Of a DNA stretch of 64,000 bases, positions 16,711 to 25,591 are shown in pieces. The notes under the pieces are model-generated. The model ran no database searches. It was not told the DNA's origin and worked only from the letters and a program-made list of their open reading frames with translations. The DNA lies in contig JBEDUQ010000292.1 of the NCBI GenBank assembly GCA_040414855.1, positions 1 to 64,000 on the forward strand. The letters are read 5' to 3'. The DNA is from DASVXQ01 sp040414855 (GTDB taxonomy: Bacteria > Actinomycetota > CALGFH01). A program made the translations under genes and the position numbers. The first letter of the stretch is position 1. Each line of letters starts with the position of its first letter.

Positions 16711-17370
16711 ATGGCTGGCGTCTGGGAGCACGAGGCGATCGCGAGGCGGTCGCGGCAGTGGCCGGCGCTGGAGCGCCTGCGCGCCCACGTCGAGGTCTCG
16801 CCGGCTCTGGCCGGCATGATCCTGGTCGGTTCGTTCGCACGCGGCGAGGTGGACCCGTTGAGCGACCTGGACGTCGTCCTGGTCGTGCCAGACGGCGGCT
16901 TCGCCGCGGGCTGGGAGGCCCGTGAGGAGTTGCACGCCGACGCCGCGCTGGTGTGCTGGGACCAGCGCGACCCAGGCTTCTCCGAGGCCGGCGCCCACAA
17001 GTGGGTCACGAGCGAGCTGGTGCTGGTCGAGTGCCTGCTCGCGACCCCAGCCTCGGGCGTGCGCCTGGCCCGCCCGGCCGCGGTGGTCGCCGGCGACGCC
17101 GGACTGGTCAAGCGCTTTCCCGTGCGGCCCCCGATCTCCAGGGACGAGCTGGCCGGTGAGCCCGAGCGGCTCCACGAGGTCGAGCGCGCCTACGACCAGC
17201 TGAAGGCGAACGTCCGCGGCGCACTCGCCGCGCGAGCCGGGCCCGCCGGAGGAGCCGCGACCGCCGGGGCAACCGCGGGAACCGGCGCGACCGCGGGAAC
17301 CGGCTCGGCCGCGCTCGAGCCTCGGGAGACGCCCGAGACGATCGAGGACGAGAGCGCCCCAGGTGCCTGA
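16711..17370 (+). CDS. Nucleotidyltransferase-domain (MNT/pol-beta superfamily) protein
   Basis: A 219-residue protein whose N-terminal half has the minimal nucleotidyltransferase signature ILVGSFARGEVDPLSDLDVV (GSxx...DxD), with further acidic residues in the VCWDQRD segment. Such domains transfer nucleotides to antibiotics or proteins, or serve as antitoxins beside HEPN proteins. No HEPN partner is adjacent, so a toxin-antitoxin role is not supported. The C-terminal 60 residues are low complexity (AGATAGTGATAGTG), made by an 18-bp duplication at 17269-17304. It is convergent with the FAD oxidoreductase, with only 15 bp between the stops. Confidence 0.78.
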   Translation: MAGVWEHEAIARRSRQWPALERLRAHVEVSPALAGMILVGSFARGEVDPLSDLDVVLVVPDGGFAAGWEAREELHADAALVCWDQRDPGFSEAGAHKWVTSELVLVECLLATPASGVRLARPAAVVAGDAGLVKRFPVRPPISRDELAGEPERLHEVERAYDQLKANVRGALAARAGPAGGAATAGATAGTGATAGTGSAALEPRETPETIEDESAPGA

Positions 17371-17385
17371 GCCGGCGACCGCTGC

Positions 17386-18954
17386 TCAGACGGCGGGTGC
17401 TGGGAGGCCGAGGTCCTCGAGGACGACCACGGCGGCGTTGCGGCCGGGACCGGCGGAGACGGAGCCGCCCGGGTGGGTGGTGGCGCCGGTCTGGTAGAGG
17501 CCGGGGATCGGCATGCGGTGGCTGGCCCAGCCTGGGGCGGGGCGGAGCGCGCCGGCCTGGGCGGGACCCTGGTCGCCGCCGTGGCAGGAGCCGTGCCAGT
17601 TGTGGGCGTTGAGCCGCTCCAGGTCGAGCGGGCTCTTGGAGTGCGACGCGAGGATGGTGGCGTCGACCAGGTTGGGCGCGTAGCGGCGGAGCTGTTCGAG
17701 GTTGACCTGGGAGACGACCTCGCGCAGCTCGTCCCAGCGCGCGGGGCCCTCGTTGAGCTCGTAGGGCTGGAAGCCGATCACCTTGAGCGTGTGCAGGCCC
17801 TCGGGCGCGCGCGACTCGTCGATCACGGTCGGGCACAGCACCAGCAGGACCGGTGAGTCCAGCGCGATCCAGCCGCGCCGGAAGTCGCTCTCCAGCCGCA
17901 GCATGCGCTCGACCGAAACCGGCGTCCCCGAGGCGACCGGCGTGATGGTGCCGCCATCGACGGGGAACTTGGGCGGCTCAGTGGTGGCGTAGTGGGTGAC
18001 GAACATCGAGATGCCCGGCTGCCAGGTCCCGACGCCGTACAGGAAGTCCTCGCCCCACGCCTCCGCCGGCGCCATGTCGACCAGATGCTTCACGTGGATC
18101 GTCGACACCACCGCCCTCGAGGCGGTGTAGCTGCCGCCGTCCGAGGTCTCGACGCCGACGCAGCGGCCGCGCTCGACGATCAGTCTGGTGACCTGCTTGC
18201 CGGTGAGGATCGCGCCGCCGTGGTCCTCGATCAGGCGCGCGAGCGCCTGCGGCAGCGCGGCGGAGCCGCCGCGCGGAAGCGTCCAGCTGTGGCGCTGGCG
18301 ACCGAAGGGCAGCGACCACGCCAGCACCCCGCTGCCTGGGCGGTCGACGCCGTGCAGGGTCATGAACGCGAGCCAGAGCATGAACGCCCTGGTGTGCTCG
18401 TCCTTGAACCGCTCCCGCACGATCTCCCAGGCGGTCATCGCCTGGCGCCGCAACCACTTCAAACCGTCCGGGTGGCGCTGGAGCTGGATCTCGAGCGGCT
18501 CGGCGTGGCCGACCGGCGTGTAGCGGTCGCGGTTGAAGACCGGCGCGACCGCCTCGTACTCGGCCATCATGGAGCGGTAAGCGTCCGCGTCCGCCGACGA
18601 GAACTTGGCGAACTCGTCGCAGGTGCGGTCGAGGTCGCGCCACTGCGTGAGCCAGCTCCCGTCGGGGAACGGCAGGTGCACGACCGGATCGGGCGCGAGG
18701 TACTCGAGCCCGTAGCGCGACAGCCCCAGCTCGTCGTCGCGGATTGTCGGGCTGGACTGGATCAGGTTGTGTGCGGTCGAGCACGTGTCATGCAGGAACC
18801 CCGGCAGCGTCAGCTCTTCGGAGTTGGTGTTGCCGCCGACGCTCGGCCTCTGCTCCAGCACCAGGCAGCGCAGCCCGGCCTTGCTCAGGTACGCCGCGGT
18901 CACGAGGCTGTTGTGCCCGGCGCCCGCGATCACGACGTCGGCCTCGAACCTCAT
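17386..18954 (-). CDS. Phytoene dehydrogenase-like FAD-dependent oxidoreductase
   Basis: A 522-residue flavoprotein of the phytoene desaturase/FixC-like group. The dinucleotide-binding strand is at the N-terminus (ADVVIAGAGHNSLVTAAYLS, third motif Gly replaced by Ser), followed by LVLEQRPSVGGNTNSEE. The typical C-terminal FAD signature appears as IPGLYQTGATTHPGGSVSAG. Members desaturate or isomerise hydrophobic compounds such as carotenoids, but no carotenoid genes are nearby, so the substrate is unknown. The ATG at 18954 is used; a TTG at 18972 with GGGAGG 11 bases upstream is an equally possible start. Confidence 0.88.
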   Translation of the reverse strand: MRFEADVVIAGAGHNSLVTAAYLSKAGLRCLVLEQRPSVGGNTNSEELTLPGFLHDTCSTAHNLIQSSPTIRDDELGLSRYGLEYLAPDPVVHLPFPDGSWLTQWRDLDRTCDEFAKFSSADADAYRSMMAEYEAVAPVFNRDRYTPVGHAEPLEIQLQRHPDGLKWLRRQAMTAWEIVRERFKDEHTRAFMLWLAFMTLHGVDRPGSGVLAWSLPFGRQRHSWTLPRGGSAALPQALARLIEDHGGAILTGKQVTRLIVERGRCVGVETSDGGSYTASRAVVSTIHVKHLVDMAPAEAWGEDFLYGVGTWQPGISMFVTHYATTEPPKFPVDGGTITPVASGTPVSVERMLRLESDFRRGWIALDSPVLLVLCPTVIDESRAPEGLHTLKVIGFQPYELNEGPARWDELREVVSQVNLEQLRRYAPNLVDATILASHSKSPLDLERLNAHNWHGSCHGGDQGPAQAGALRPAPGWASHRMPIPGLYQTGATTHPGGSVSAGPGRNAAVVVLEDLGLPAPAV

Positions 18955-19261
18955 CGCACCCGCTGCTGTCAACGCGCTCGCCGCCTCCCTGACGCCAACT
19001 CTACCGCGAGCGGTCCGGTTCCGGATCGACCACGCACCGCCTCAGTCCACCACCGGCAGTGACCCATCCGCCCAAGAGCCCGCCCGGTGAGCGTGGCGCG
19101 CCAATCCTCGCTACTGCGGGCTTCGCGACGCAAGTCGGTCGCAACAGGGCCACACCGTGGGCGCCGCGGCCGGCCCCGGGACGGGCATGACCAAGGGTTC
19201 GACCAGCACCGCCTGCCCAGCTATGGTGTGTCGTTAAAGCGCTCCAAAGGAGGAGGCCCGG
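18955..19261. other. Intergenic region between the divergent oxidoreductase and adenosine deaminase genes
   Basis: About 300 bp without a convincing gene. It holds the ribosome-binding site AAAGGAGGAGG (just before 19262) and a plausible promoter at 19198-19227 for the plus-strand gene. Short plus-strand open frames starting at 19087 and elsewhere are shadows. Confidence 0.6.
19198..19227 (+). promoter_or_regulatory. Candidate SigA-type promoter of the adenosine deaminase gene
   Basis: TTCGAC (19198-19203) and TATGGT (19222-19227) are separated by 18 bp and would start transcription about 30 bases before the GTG start codon. Both boxes match four or five of the six consensus positions. Confidence 0.4.
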
Positions 19262-20305
19262 GTGGACGTCGCGACCGCGCTGGACCGGTTGCCCAAGGTC
19301 GAACTGCACTGCCATGTCGAGGGCACTATGCGACCACGCACAGTGGTCGACTTGGCTCGCAAGAACGGCATCCCCCTGCCCACCAGCGACCCGACCGAGC
19401 TGTACCGCTACTCGAGCCTCGACACCTTCCTCGAGGTGTTCTGGTTGGTGCAGTCCACGCTCGGCGACCGGGGCGACTGGGCCAGACTCGCGTACGAGAG
19501 CGTGATCGACGGCGCCGCCCACGGGCTTGTCTACCGGGAGAGCTTCTTCACGCCGGCGCGCCACCTGGCGGCCGGCCAGGACCTGGCCGAGATCGTCGCC
19601 GGGCTCGCCGACGGGCTCGCCCAGGCCGAGGACGAGACCGGCGCTCGGGTGATGCTGATCTGCGACATCGACCGCGCCTACGGCGCCGCCGCCGGGCTGG
19701 AGCTGATCCGCCGGCTGGTGGAGCTGCGCCGGGCCGGCGCGGCCGGGACCGAGCGGGTGCTCGGCATCGGCCTCGACTCGACCGAGCAGGGCGTCGACCC
19801 GGCCCAGTTCGCGGAGGCGTTCGAGCTGGCCGGGCGCGAGGGCCTGCGCCGCACCTCGCACCAGGGCGAGGAGACGCCGCCGAGCTACATCGAGGCCGGC
19901 CTCGACCTGCTCGGCTGCGAGCGGATCGACCACGGCCTGTCCAGCATCCAGGACATCGAGCTGACCAAGCGCCTGGCCGACCAGCGCATCCCGCTGACGG
20001 TCTGCCCCAACTCCAACGTGGTGATCGCCAACGCGGTCCCGCGGCTGGAGCTGCACCCCTACCGGCGGATGCGCGAGGCCGGCCTGCTGGCGACCCTGAA
20101 CACCGACGATCCCGCCCTGACCGACCTCGACCTCGGGCGCGAGTACCACTCGGCGATGCGAGCCTTCGACTACGCCTGGGCCGACATGGTCCAGATCAGC
20201 CTCGACGGGGTCGAGGCGACCTGGCTCGACGGGACCGCCAAGCGCGAGCTGGCCGCCAAGGTTCAGCGCGAGGCCGCCGCCCTCGGCACCTCGATCCAGA
20301 GCTGA
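19262..20305 (+). CDS. add: Adenosine deaminase-family purine deaminase
   Basis: A 347-residue zinc deaminase starting with GTG at 19262 behind AAAGGAGGAGG. Metal and catalytic residues are visible: LHCHVEGT (His 16, His 18), HQGEE where adenosine deaminases have HAGE, the RIDHG histidine, and NTDDP for the Asp pair (SxDDP in the family). It would hydrolyse the 6-amino group of adenosine or a related purine such as adenine or aminodeoxyfutalosine to the inosine-type product. The HQGE variation leaves the substrate open. It faces the purine-degradation operon end to end, which supports a role in feeding hypoxanthine into it, although it is on the other strand and separately controlled. Confidence 0.88.
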   Translation: MDVATALDRLPKVELHCHVEGTMRPRTVVDLARKNGIPLPTSDPTELYRYSSLDTFLEVFWLVQSTLGDRGDWARLAYESVIDGAAHGLVYRESFFTPARHLAAGQDLAEIVAGLADGLAQAEDETGARVMLICDIDRAYGAAAGLELIRRLVELRRAGAAGTERVLGIGLDSTEQGVDPAQFAEAFELAGREGLRRTSHQGEETPPSYIEAGLDLLGCERIDHGLSSIQDIELTKRLADQRIPLTVCPNSNVVIANAVPRLELHPYRRMREAGLLATLNTDDPALTDLDLGREYHSAMRAFDYAWADMVQISLDGVEATWLDGTAKRELAAKVQREAAALGTSIQS

Positions 20306-20347
20306 TAGGAGCGGGCCGCCCGGGACGCCCGCGGTAAAGGCCGCCGC

Positions 20348-20371
20348 CGCGCCCCGCGCCCCGCGCCCCGC
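20348..20371. repeat. 7-bp tandem repeat just after the molybdopterin subunit gene
   Basis: The unit cgcgccc occurs 3.4 times at 20348-20371, ten bases beyond the minus-strand stop codon at 20381. Confidence 0.7.
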
Positions 20372-20380
20372 CGCCGACCC

Positions 20381-22801
20381 TTACCGATGCAGGCCGGCGA
20401 CCTCGTCGGGGCGGAGGGGGACGCGGGTGAGCGGGAGGCCGGTGGCGGCGCGGACGGCCGCGACGATCGCGGGCGTGGACGAGATCGTGGGCGGCTCGCC
20501 GATACCGCGGGCGCCGTAGGGCGAGTCGGGATGGCCGAGCTCCAGGACGTCCAGGCGCACGGGCGGCATGTCGAGCACGGTCGGGATCAGGTAGTCGGTG
20601 AACGAGGGGTTGCGCACCTGGCCGCCCTCGACCTGGACCTCCTCCATCAGCGCCAGCCCGAGCCCCTGCGCGATGCCGCCCTCGATCTGGCCCTCGACCG
20701 CCTGCGGGTTGAGGGCCCTGCCGACGTCCTGCGCGGTGGCCATCTCGACCACCTTGATCAGGCCGAGCTCGGTGTCGACGTCGACCACCGCGCGATGGGC
20801 CGCGAACGCGAAGGCGACGTGCGCGTCGCCCTGCCCGGTCTCGGGGTCGAGCGGGTAGGTCGGCCGGTGCCGGTAGGTGCGGGTCTCCTCGACCGCGGTG
20901 GCGCCGAGCAGCTCGGCGACCGCGACCAGCCGCTCGCCCTCCGCCACGCTGACCACCGCGCCATCCAGCAGCGCGAGGCCGTCGGGATCGCGGCCCAGCG
21001 CGTCGGCGGCCAGCCGCAGGACGGCGGCCCGGACGGACTGGCAGGCGGAGCGCACGGCGCCGCCGGTCATCCAGGTCTGCCGCGACGCGGACGACGACCC
21101 GGCGGAGTCGACGGCGGTGTCGGCGGGCAGTACCACCACCCGCTCGATGCCCAGCTCGGTCCGCGCGATCTGGGCCTGGAGGGTCACCAGACCCTGACCG
21201 ACCTCGACCGCGGCGGTGTGCACCTCGACCACCGGCTCCCCAGCCGCCACCGAGACGCGGACGCGCGCGGTGGCCGGGTCGTCGTAGCCCTCGGAGTAGG
21301 CCAGGTTCTTGTAGCCGACCGCGTAGCCGACGCCGCGCCGCACGCCCTCGCCGTGGGTGGTGTTGGCGACCCCGCCGGGCAGCTCGCGGAGGTCCGCGGG
21401 CGCGCCGGCCGGGGGCGGCAACGGCATCGCGCGCACCCGGCGGAGCAGCTCGGCGACCGGCGCGGCGCCCTCGACGCGCTGGCCGGTCGGCAGCGCGGTG
21501 CCGGTGTCCATGGCGTTGCGGAGCCGCAGCTCGACCGGGTCCATGCCCAGCTCGGCGGCGAGCCGGTCCATCTGCGACTCGTAGGCGAAGCAGACCTGCA
21601 CCGCGCCGAAGCCGCGCATCGCCCCGCACGGTGGGTTGTCGGTGTAGACGACGTAGGAGTCGATGCTGGCGTTGGGGACCCGGTAGGGCCCGACAGCGAA
21701 GCAGGCGGCATTGGAGCAGACCGCGGTCGAGCTTGACGCGTAGGCGCCGCCGTCGAGCACGATGCGGGCGCGGACGTAGACGAGCCGGCCGTCGCGGGTT
21801 GCGCCGTGCTCGTAGCTGAGCCGCGCCGGGTGGCGGTGGACGTGGCCGAAGAACGACTCCTGCCGCGAGTACAGCATCTTGACCGGCCTGCCGGTGCGCA
21901 GCGCGAGCATGCACGCGTGGATCTGCACCGACAGGTCCTCGCGGGCGCCGAAGGCGCCGCCGACGCCGGCCAGGGTCAGCCGCACCCGCTCCGGCGGAAG
22001 GCCGAGGCTGGACGCCACCTGGTCCCGGTCGACGTGGAGCCACTGGGTGGCGACGTACAGGTCGACGCCGCCCTCGCCGTCCGGGATCGCCAGGCCCGAC
22101 TCCGGCCCGAGGAAGGCCTGGTCCTGCATGCCGACCTCGTAGTCGCCGCGCACCACGACTTCGGCGGTCGCGGACGGATCGCCGTGGCGGATCCGCACGT
22201 GGCGGAGCAGGTTGCCGTCCGGGTGCAGCCGCGGCGCGTCCTTGGCCATGGCCGCCTCGGCGTTGGTCAGCGGCTCCAGCACCTCGTAGTCGACGGCGAC
22301 CCGCTCGGCGGCTCGGCGCGCGGTCTCAGGATGGTCGGCGGCGACCAGCGCGACCGCCTCACCCTGGTAGCGGACATCCGGGAAGGCGAGCACCGGCTGG
22401 TCGAGGACCTCCAGCCCGTAGGTCGGGCGGCCGGGCACGTCCTCGTGGGTCAGCACGACCAGCACACCCGGCGTGGCCAGGGCCTCGCCGATGCCGATGG
22501 AGCGGATCCGCGCCCGCGGGTGCGGGCTGCGGACGGTCGCGCCCCACAGCATCCCCTCGGTCCACAGGTCGGAGGAATAGGCGAAGTCGCCGCTGACCTT
22601 GAGGGTCCCGTCCGGCCGCGGCGCGCTCTGGAACAACCGGCCGCCGGGCGGCGCCTGGACCGGCGGATGCTGCCTGGTCGGCAGCGCCGAGCGCGGCGAC
22701 GGCGGCGCCGACCCCCGCGACGGCCGCGCCGACCCCATCGACGGCAGCGCCGAGCGCGGAGACAGCGGCGCCGACCCCGGCGACCGCCGCGGCGGTGTCA
22801 C
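20381..22801 (-). CDS. Xanthine dehydrogenase molybdopterin-binding (large) subunit
   Basis: An 806-residue subunit that binds the molybdenum cofactor and oxidises hypoxanthine and xanthine to urate. Family motifs are LAGVGGAFGARED, CGAMRGFGAVQ (substrate-binding Arg), VEVGQGLVTL and YGARGIGEPPT with the catalytic glutamate. Start is GTG at 22801, overlapping the preceding deaminase stop by four bases. The first 45 residues form an odd low-complexity leader (repeats of SPRSALP, GSAPPSP and GSARPSR) absent from normal large subunits; the homologous part begins near GRLFQSAPRPDGTLKVSGD. It is the last gene of the eight-gene purine operon. The substrate assignment relies on context plus motifs; other purine hydroxylases are possible. 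Confidence 0.92.
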   Translation of the reverse strand: MTPPRRSPGSAPLSPRSALPSMGSARPSRGSAPPSPRSALPTRQHPPVQAPPGGRLFQSAPRPDGTLKVSGDFAYSSDLWTEGMLWGATVRSPHPRARIRSIGIGEALATPGVLVVLTHEDVPGRPTYGLEVLDQPVLAFPDVRYQGEAVALVAADHPETARRAAERVAVDYEVLEPLTNAEAAMAKDAPRLHPDGNLLRHVRIRHGDPSATAEVVVRGDYEVGMQDQAFLGPESGLAIPDGEGGVDLYVATQWLHVDRDQVASSLGLPPERVRLTLAGVGGAFGAREDLSVQIHACMLALRTGRPVKMLYSRQESFFGHVHRHPARLSYEHGATRDGRLVYVRARIVLDGGAYASSSTAVCSNAACFAVGPYRVPNASIDSYVVYTDNPPCGAMRGFGAVQVCFAYESQMDRLAAELGMDPVELRLRNAMDTGTALPTGQRVEGAAPVAELLRRVRAMPLPPPAGAPADLRELPGGVANTTHGEGVRRGVGYAVGYKNLAYSEGYDDPATARVRVSVAAGEPVVEVHTAAVEVGQGLVTLQAQIARTELGIERVVVLPADTAVDSAGSSSASRQTWMTGGAVRSACQSVRAAVLRLAADALGRDPDGLALLDGAVVSVAEGERLVAVAELLGATAVEETRTYRHRPTYPLDPETGQGDAHVAFAFAAHRAVVDVDTELGLIKVVEMATAQDVGRALNPQAVEGQIEGGIAQGLGLALMEEVQVEGGQVRNPSFTDYLIPTVLDMPPVRLDVLELGHPDSPYGARGIGEPPTISSTPAIVAAVRAATGLPLTRVPLRPDEVAGLHR

Positions 22802-24174
22802 CGGCCGGCCTCGGCGAGCCCGAGCAGGCGGCGGCTGGCGGCGCGGGCGGCGCGCGCGATCTCCTCCTCCGAGGCGGTCCGCAGCTCACCGTCCTCGACC
22901 ACCACCCGTCCGTTCACCAGCAGCAGCCCGACCGTGGCCGGCGGCCCCAGCACCAGCGCGGCGACCGGGTCGGCGATGTCGGCGTGGCCGGCGCCGTCGA
23001 GGCGCCAGAGGGCGACGTCCGCGAGCTTGCCCACCTCGAGGCTGCCCAGCTCGTCCTCGCGCCCGAGGCACCTGGCGCCGCCGATGGTCCCGAGCGCGAG
23101 CGCCTGCCTGGCGGTCAGCGCGGCAGGGCCGCCGCGGATGCGGGCGACCAGCAGCGCCTGACGCATCTCCGGACCGAGCTGACCGGCCTCGTTCGAGGCG
23201 GCCCCGTCGACGCCGAGCCCGACCGGCACGCCCGCGGCGATCAGGTCGGTCACCGGCGCGATGCCGGTGCCGAGCCGGCCGTTGGAGCTTGGACAGTGCG
23301 CCACCGCGGTGCCGGTCTCGCCGAGGCGGCGGACAGCGGCCGGCTCCAGGTGCACGCAGTGCGCGAGCCAGACGTCGTCGCCCAGCCAGCCGAGCCCGTC
23401 GAGGTACTCGGCCGGCGAGCAGTTGAAGCGCTCACGGCAGAAGCGCTCCTCGTCGAGCGTCTCGGCCAGGTGGGTGTGCATCCGGACGCCACGCTCGCGG
23501 GCCAGCGCCGCCGAAGAGGCCATCAGCTCGCCGCTCACCGTGAACGGCGAGCACGGCGCCACCACGATGCGCAGCATCGAGCCGGGCGAAGGGTCGTGCC
23601 AGCGGTCGATCGCGTCCTGGGTGGCCGCCATCACCGTGTCGACGTCCTCGACCACCTCGTCCGGCGGCAGGCCGCCGTCGGACTTGCCTAGGTCCATCGA
23701 GCCACGGGCAGGATGGAAGCGGATGCCCAGCCCCGCGGCCGCCTCGATCTCCGCGCCGAGCAGGTCCCCGGCTGTCTCCATTGGCGGGAACAGGTAGTGG
23801 TGGTCGAACGCGGTCGAGCAGCCCGAGGTGAGCAGCGCGGCCAGCGAGGCCCGCGCGGCGGCCGCCTCCAGCTCGGTGTCGAGCTTGGCCCAGATCGGGT
23901 ACAGCTCGGTGAGCCACTCGAACAGCGTGCCCTGCTGGGCGAGCCCGCGGGTGATCCACTGGTAGAGATGGTGGTGGCAGTTGATCAGCCCTGGGGTGGC
24001 CAGACAGCCGGCCGCGTCGATGCGCCTGGCGTCCGCGATCCCGTCCAGGTCGCTCGGCGCCGGACCGGCGCCCAGCGCGACGATCCGCTCGCCGTCGACG
24101 ACCAGGTGCCCGCTGGCGTGCTCGCTGCCCGCATCGTCCACGGTCGCGATCGCGCAGTTCTCGATGACGATCAT
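22798..24174 (-). CDS. 8-oxoguanine deaminase (amidohydrolase superfamily)
   Basis: A 458-residue metal-dependent amidohydrolase of the atrazine chlorohydrolase/guanine deaminase group. Metal ligands are in LINCHHHLYQW, MHTHLAETLDEE, LAHCVHLEP and GVDGAASNE. The insert RERFNCSPAEYLDGLGW is typical of 8-oxoguanine deaminases, which convert 8-oxoguanine to urate. The ATG at 24174 overlaps the stop of the Fe-S subunit gene; the longer frame upstream is a shadow. Its location between two xanthine dehydrogenase subunit genes means that urate would be produced by two routes from one transcript. Guanine deaminase activity is the main alternative. Confidence 0.9.
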   Translation of the reverse strand: MIVIENCAIATVDDAGSEHASGHLVVDGERIVALGAGPAPSDLDGIADARRIDAAGCLATPGLINCHHHLYQWITRGLAQQGTLFEWLTELYPIWAKLDTELEAAAARASLAALLTSGCSTAFDHHYLFPPMETAGDLLGAEIEAAAGLGIRFHPARGSMDLGKSDGGLPPDEVVEDVDTVMAATQDAIDRWHDPSPGSMLRIVVAPCSPFTVSGELMASSAALARERGVRMHTHLAETLDEERFCRERFNCSPAEYLDGLGWLGDDVWLAHCVHLEPAAVRRLGETGTAVAHCPSSNGRLGTGIAPVTDLIAAGVPVGLGVDGAASNEAGQLGPEMRQALLVARIRGGPAALTARQALALGTIGGARCLGREDELGSLEVGKLADVALWRLDGAGHADIADPVAALVLGPPATVGLLLVNGRVVVEDGELRTASEEEIARAARAASRRLLGLAEAGR

Positions 24175-24668
24175 GCGCCGCCTCCCGAGCCGGCCGCCGC
24201 CATCCGCGCTGCCGCGAGCCGGACGGCGTCGAGGATCTTCTGGTACCCGGTGCAGCGGCAGAGGTTGCCGGCGAGCGCCTCGCGGATGCGCGCGTCGCTC
24301 GGGCTCGGCTCGCCGCGCAGCAGGTCGTGGGTCGCGACCACCAGCCCTGGCGTGCAGAAGCCGCACTGGACCGCTCCGGCCTCGACGAACGCCGCCTGCA
24401 CCGGGTGCAGCCCGTCGCCGCCGGCCAAGCCGGCCAGACCCTCGACGGTCACGACCTCACGGCCCTCGGCCTGGCCGGCGAGCACCAGGCAGGCGCAGAC
24501 CAGCTCGCCATCGAGGTAGACCGAGCAGGAGCCGCACTCGCCCTGCTCGCAGGCGTTCTTGGAGCCGAGCAGCCCGAGCCGCTCGCGGAGGACGTAGAGC
24601 AGGCTCTCGCCCTCCCAGACGTCCTCGGCCGTACGGGGTTGCCCGTTCACGGTGCAGGCGACGCGCAT
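24171..24668 (-). CDS. Xanthine dehydrogenase [2Fe-2S] subunit
   Basis: A 165-residue iron-sulfur subunit with both clusters of the family: a plant ferredoxin-type site in CEQGECGSCSVYLDG plus VCACL, and a helical site in QCGFCTPG plus NLCRCTGY. It passes electrons from the molybdenum centre to the FAD subunit. The ATG at 24668 lies one base beyond the FAD-subunit stop, and its own stop overlaps the deaminase start (ATGA), so the three genes are translationally linked. A Gly/Ala-rich tail follows the last cluster. Confidence 0.95.
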   Translation of the reverse strand: MRVACTVNGQPRTAEDVWEGESLLYVLRERLGLLGSKNACEQGECGSCSVYLDGELVCACLVLAGQAEGREVVTVEGLAGLAGGDGLHPVQAAFVEAGAVQCGFCTPGLVVATHDLLRGEPSPSDARIREALAGNLCRCTGYQKILDAVRLAAARMAAAGSGGGA

Positions 24669-24669
24669 C

Positions 24670-25584
24670 TCATCCCCTCCCGTCGTGGCGGTCGTGGCGG
24701 TAGTGGCCCCACACCCACCCGAGCGCCCGCCGCGCCAGCACGGAGAGCGCGTGGAGCCGGTACGCCGCGGTGCCGCGGACGTCGTCGATCGGGCGCGCGG
24801 CCGCGGCCACCAGCTCGCCGAAGCGCGCCACCGCCGGCTCGCCGAGCCGCCCGCGCGACTCCCACAGGCCCTCGGAGTCGAGCACGCCCTCGAGGAAGCG
24901 CTCGGCGTCGGGGGCCGGCAGCGGCGTCGGTCCGGCGGAGCCGATCCCGGTGCCGACCCGCCGGTGCTCCGGGTCGAGGCTGAGCGCCAGCGAGCAGACC
25001 GCGATCACCATGGCGTTGCGGGTGCCGACCTTGGCGAACTGCTGCGGCCCGGCCGCCACCGGCAGGTGGACCGCGGCGATCAGCTCGTCCGGCTCGATCA
25101 CGCTGCGCTTGGGACCTCTAAAGAACTCGCCGACCGGGACCCGCCGCGAGCCCCTCAGCGAGCCCAGCTCGACCTCGGCACCGACCGCCAGCAGCGGCGG
25201 CAGCGCGTCGCCCGCCGGCGAGGCGGAGCCGAGGTTGCCGCCGATCGTGCCCCGGTTGCGGATCTGCGGGGAGCCGACCGTGCGCGACGCGATCGCCAGC
25301 CCAGGCGCCAGCTCGCCGAGGCCGTCGACCGCCTGGGTGTAGGTGAGCCGCGCGCCGAGCCGCAGCCGGTCGCCGTCGCGCTGGTAGCCGAGCAGCTCGG
25401 GCACCCTGCCGATGTCGATGATCGCCGCCGGGCGGCCGCGGTCGAAGTTGAGGTCGACCATCACGTCGGTGCCGCCGGCGATCGGCAGCGCCTCCGGCGT
25501 GGACGCCTTGGCCTCCAGCGCCTCCGCCCAGCTCGACGGCTGGAGGAACTCGATCCGCGCTGGCGCGGGCGGCCGGCCGCTCAT
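24670..25584 (-). CDS. Xanthine dehydrogenase FAD-binding subunit
   Basis: A 304-residue subunit of the CoxM/XdhB type. The FAD contacts are visible as ALPIAGGTDVMVDLNF near the N-terminus and IRNRGTIGGNLGSASPAGD around residues 115-135. The C-terminal part, with TTLSDVR-like RPIDDVRGTAAYR, is the CO-dehydrogenase flavoprotein C domain. It accepts electrons from the Fe-S subunit and passes them to NAD or another acceptor. It starts 7 bp after the urate oxidase stop. No XdhC-type cofactor-insertion gene is seen in the window. Confidence 0.94.
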   Translation of the reverse strand: MSGRPPAPARIEFLQPSSWAEALEAKASTPEALPIAGGTDVMVDLNFDRGRPAAIIDIGRVPELLGYQRDGDRLRLGARLTYTQAVDGLGELAPGLAIASRTVGSPQIRNRGTIGGNLGSASPAGDALPPLLAVGAEVELGSLRGSRRVPVGEFFRGPKRSVIEPDELIAAVHLPVAAGPQQFAKVGTRNAMVIAVCSLALSLDPEHRRVGTGIGSAGPTPLPAPDAERFLEGVLDSEGLWESRGRLGEPAVARFGELVAAAARPIDDVRGTAAYRLHALSVLARRALGWVWGHYRHDRHDGRG

Positions 25585-25591
25585 CGGACCG

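Noticed and set aside
16711..17370. Toxin-antitoxin role for the nucleotidyltransferase protein
   Set aside because: No HEPN or other toxin gene adjoins it; neighbours are an NTF2-like gene and a convergent oxidoreductase.
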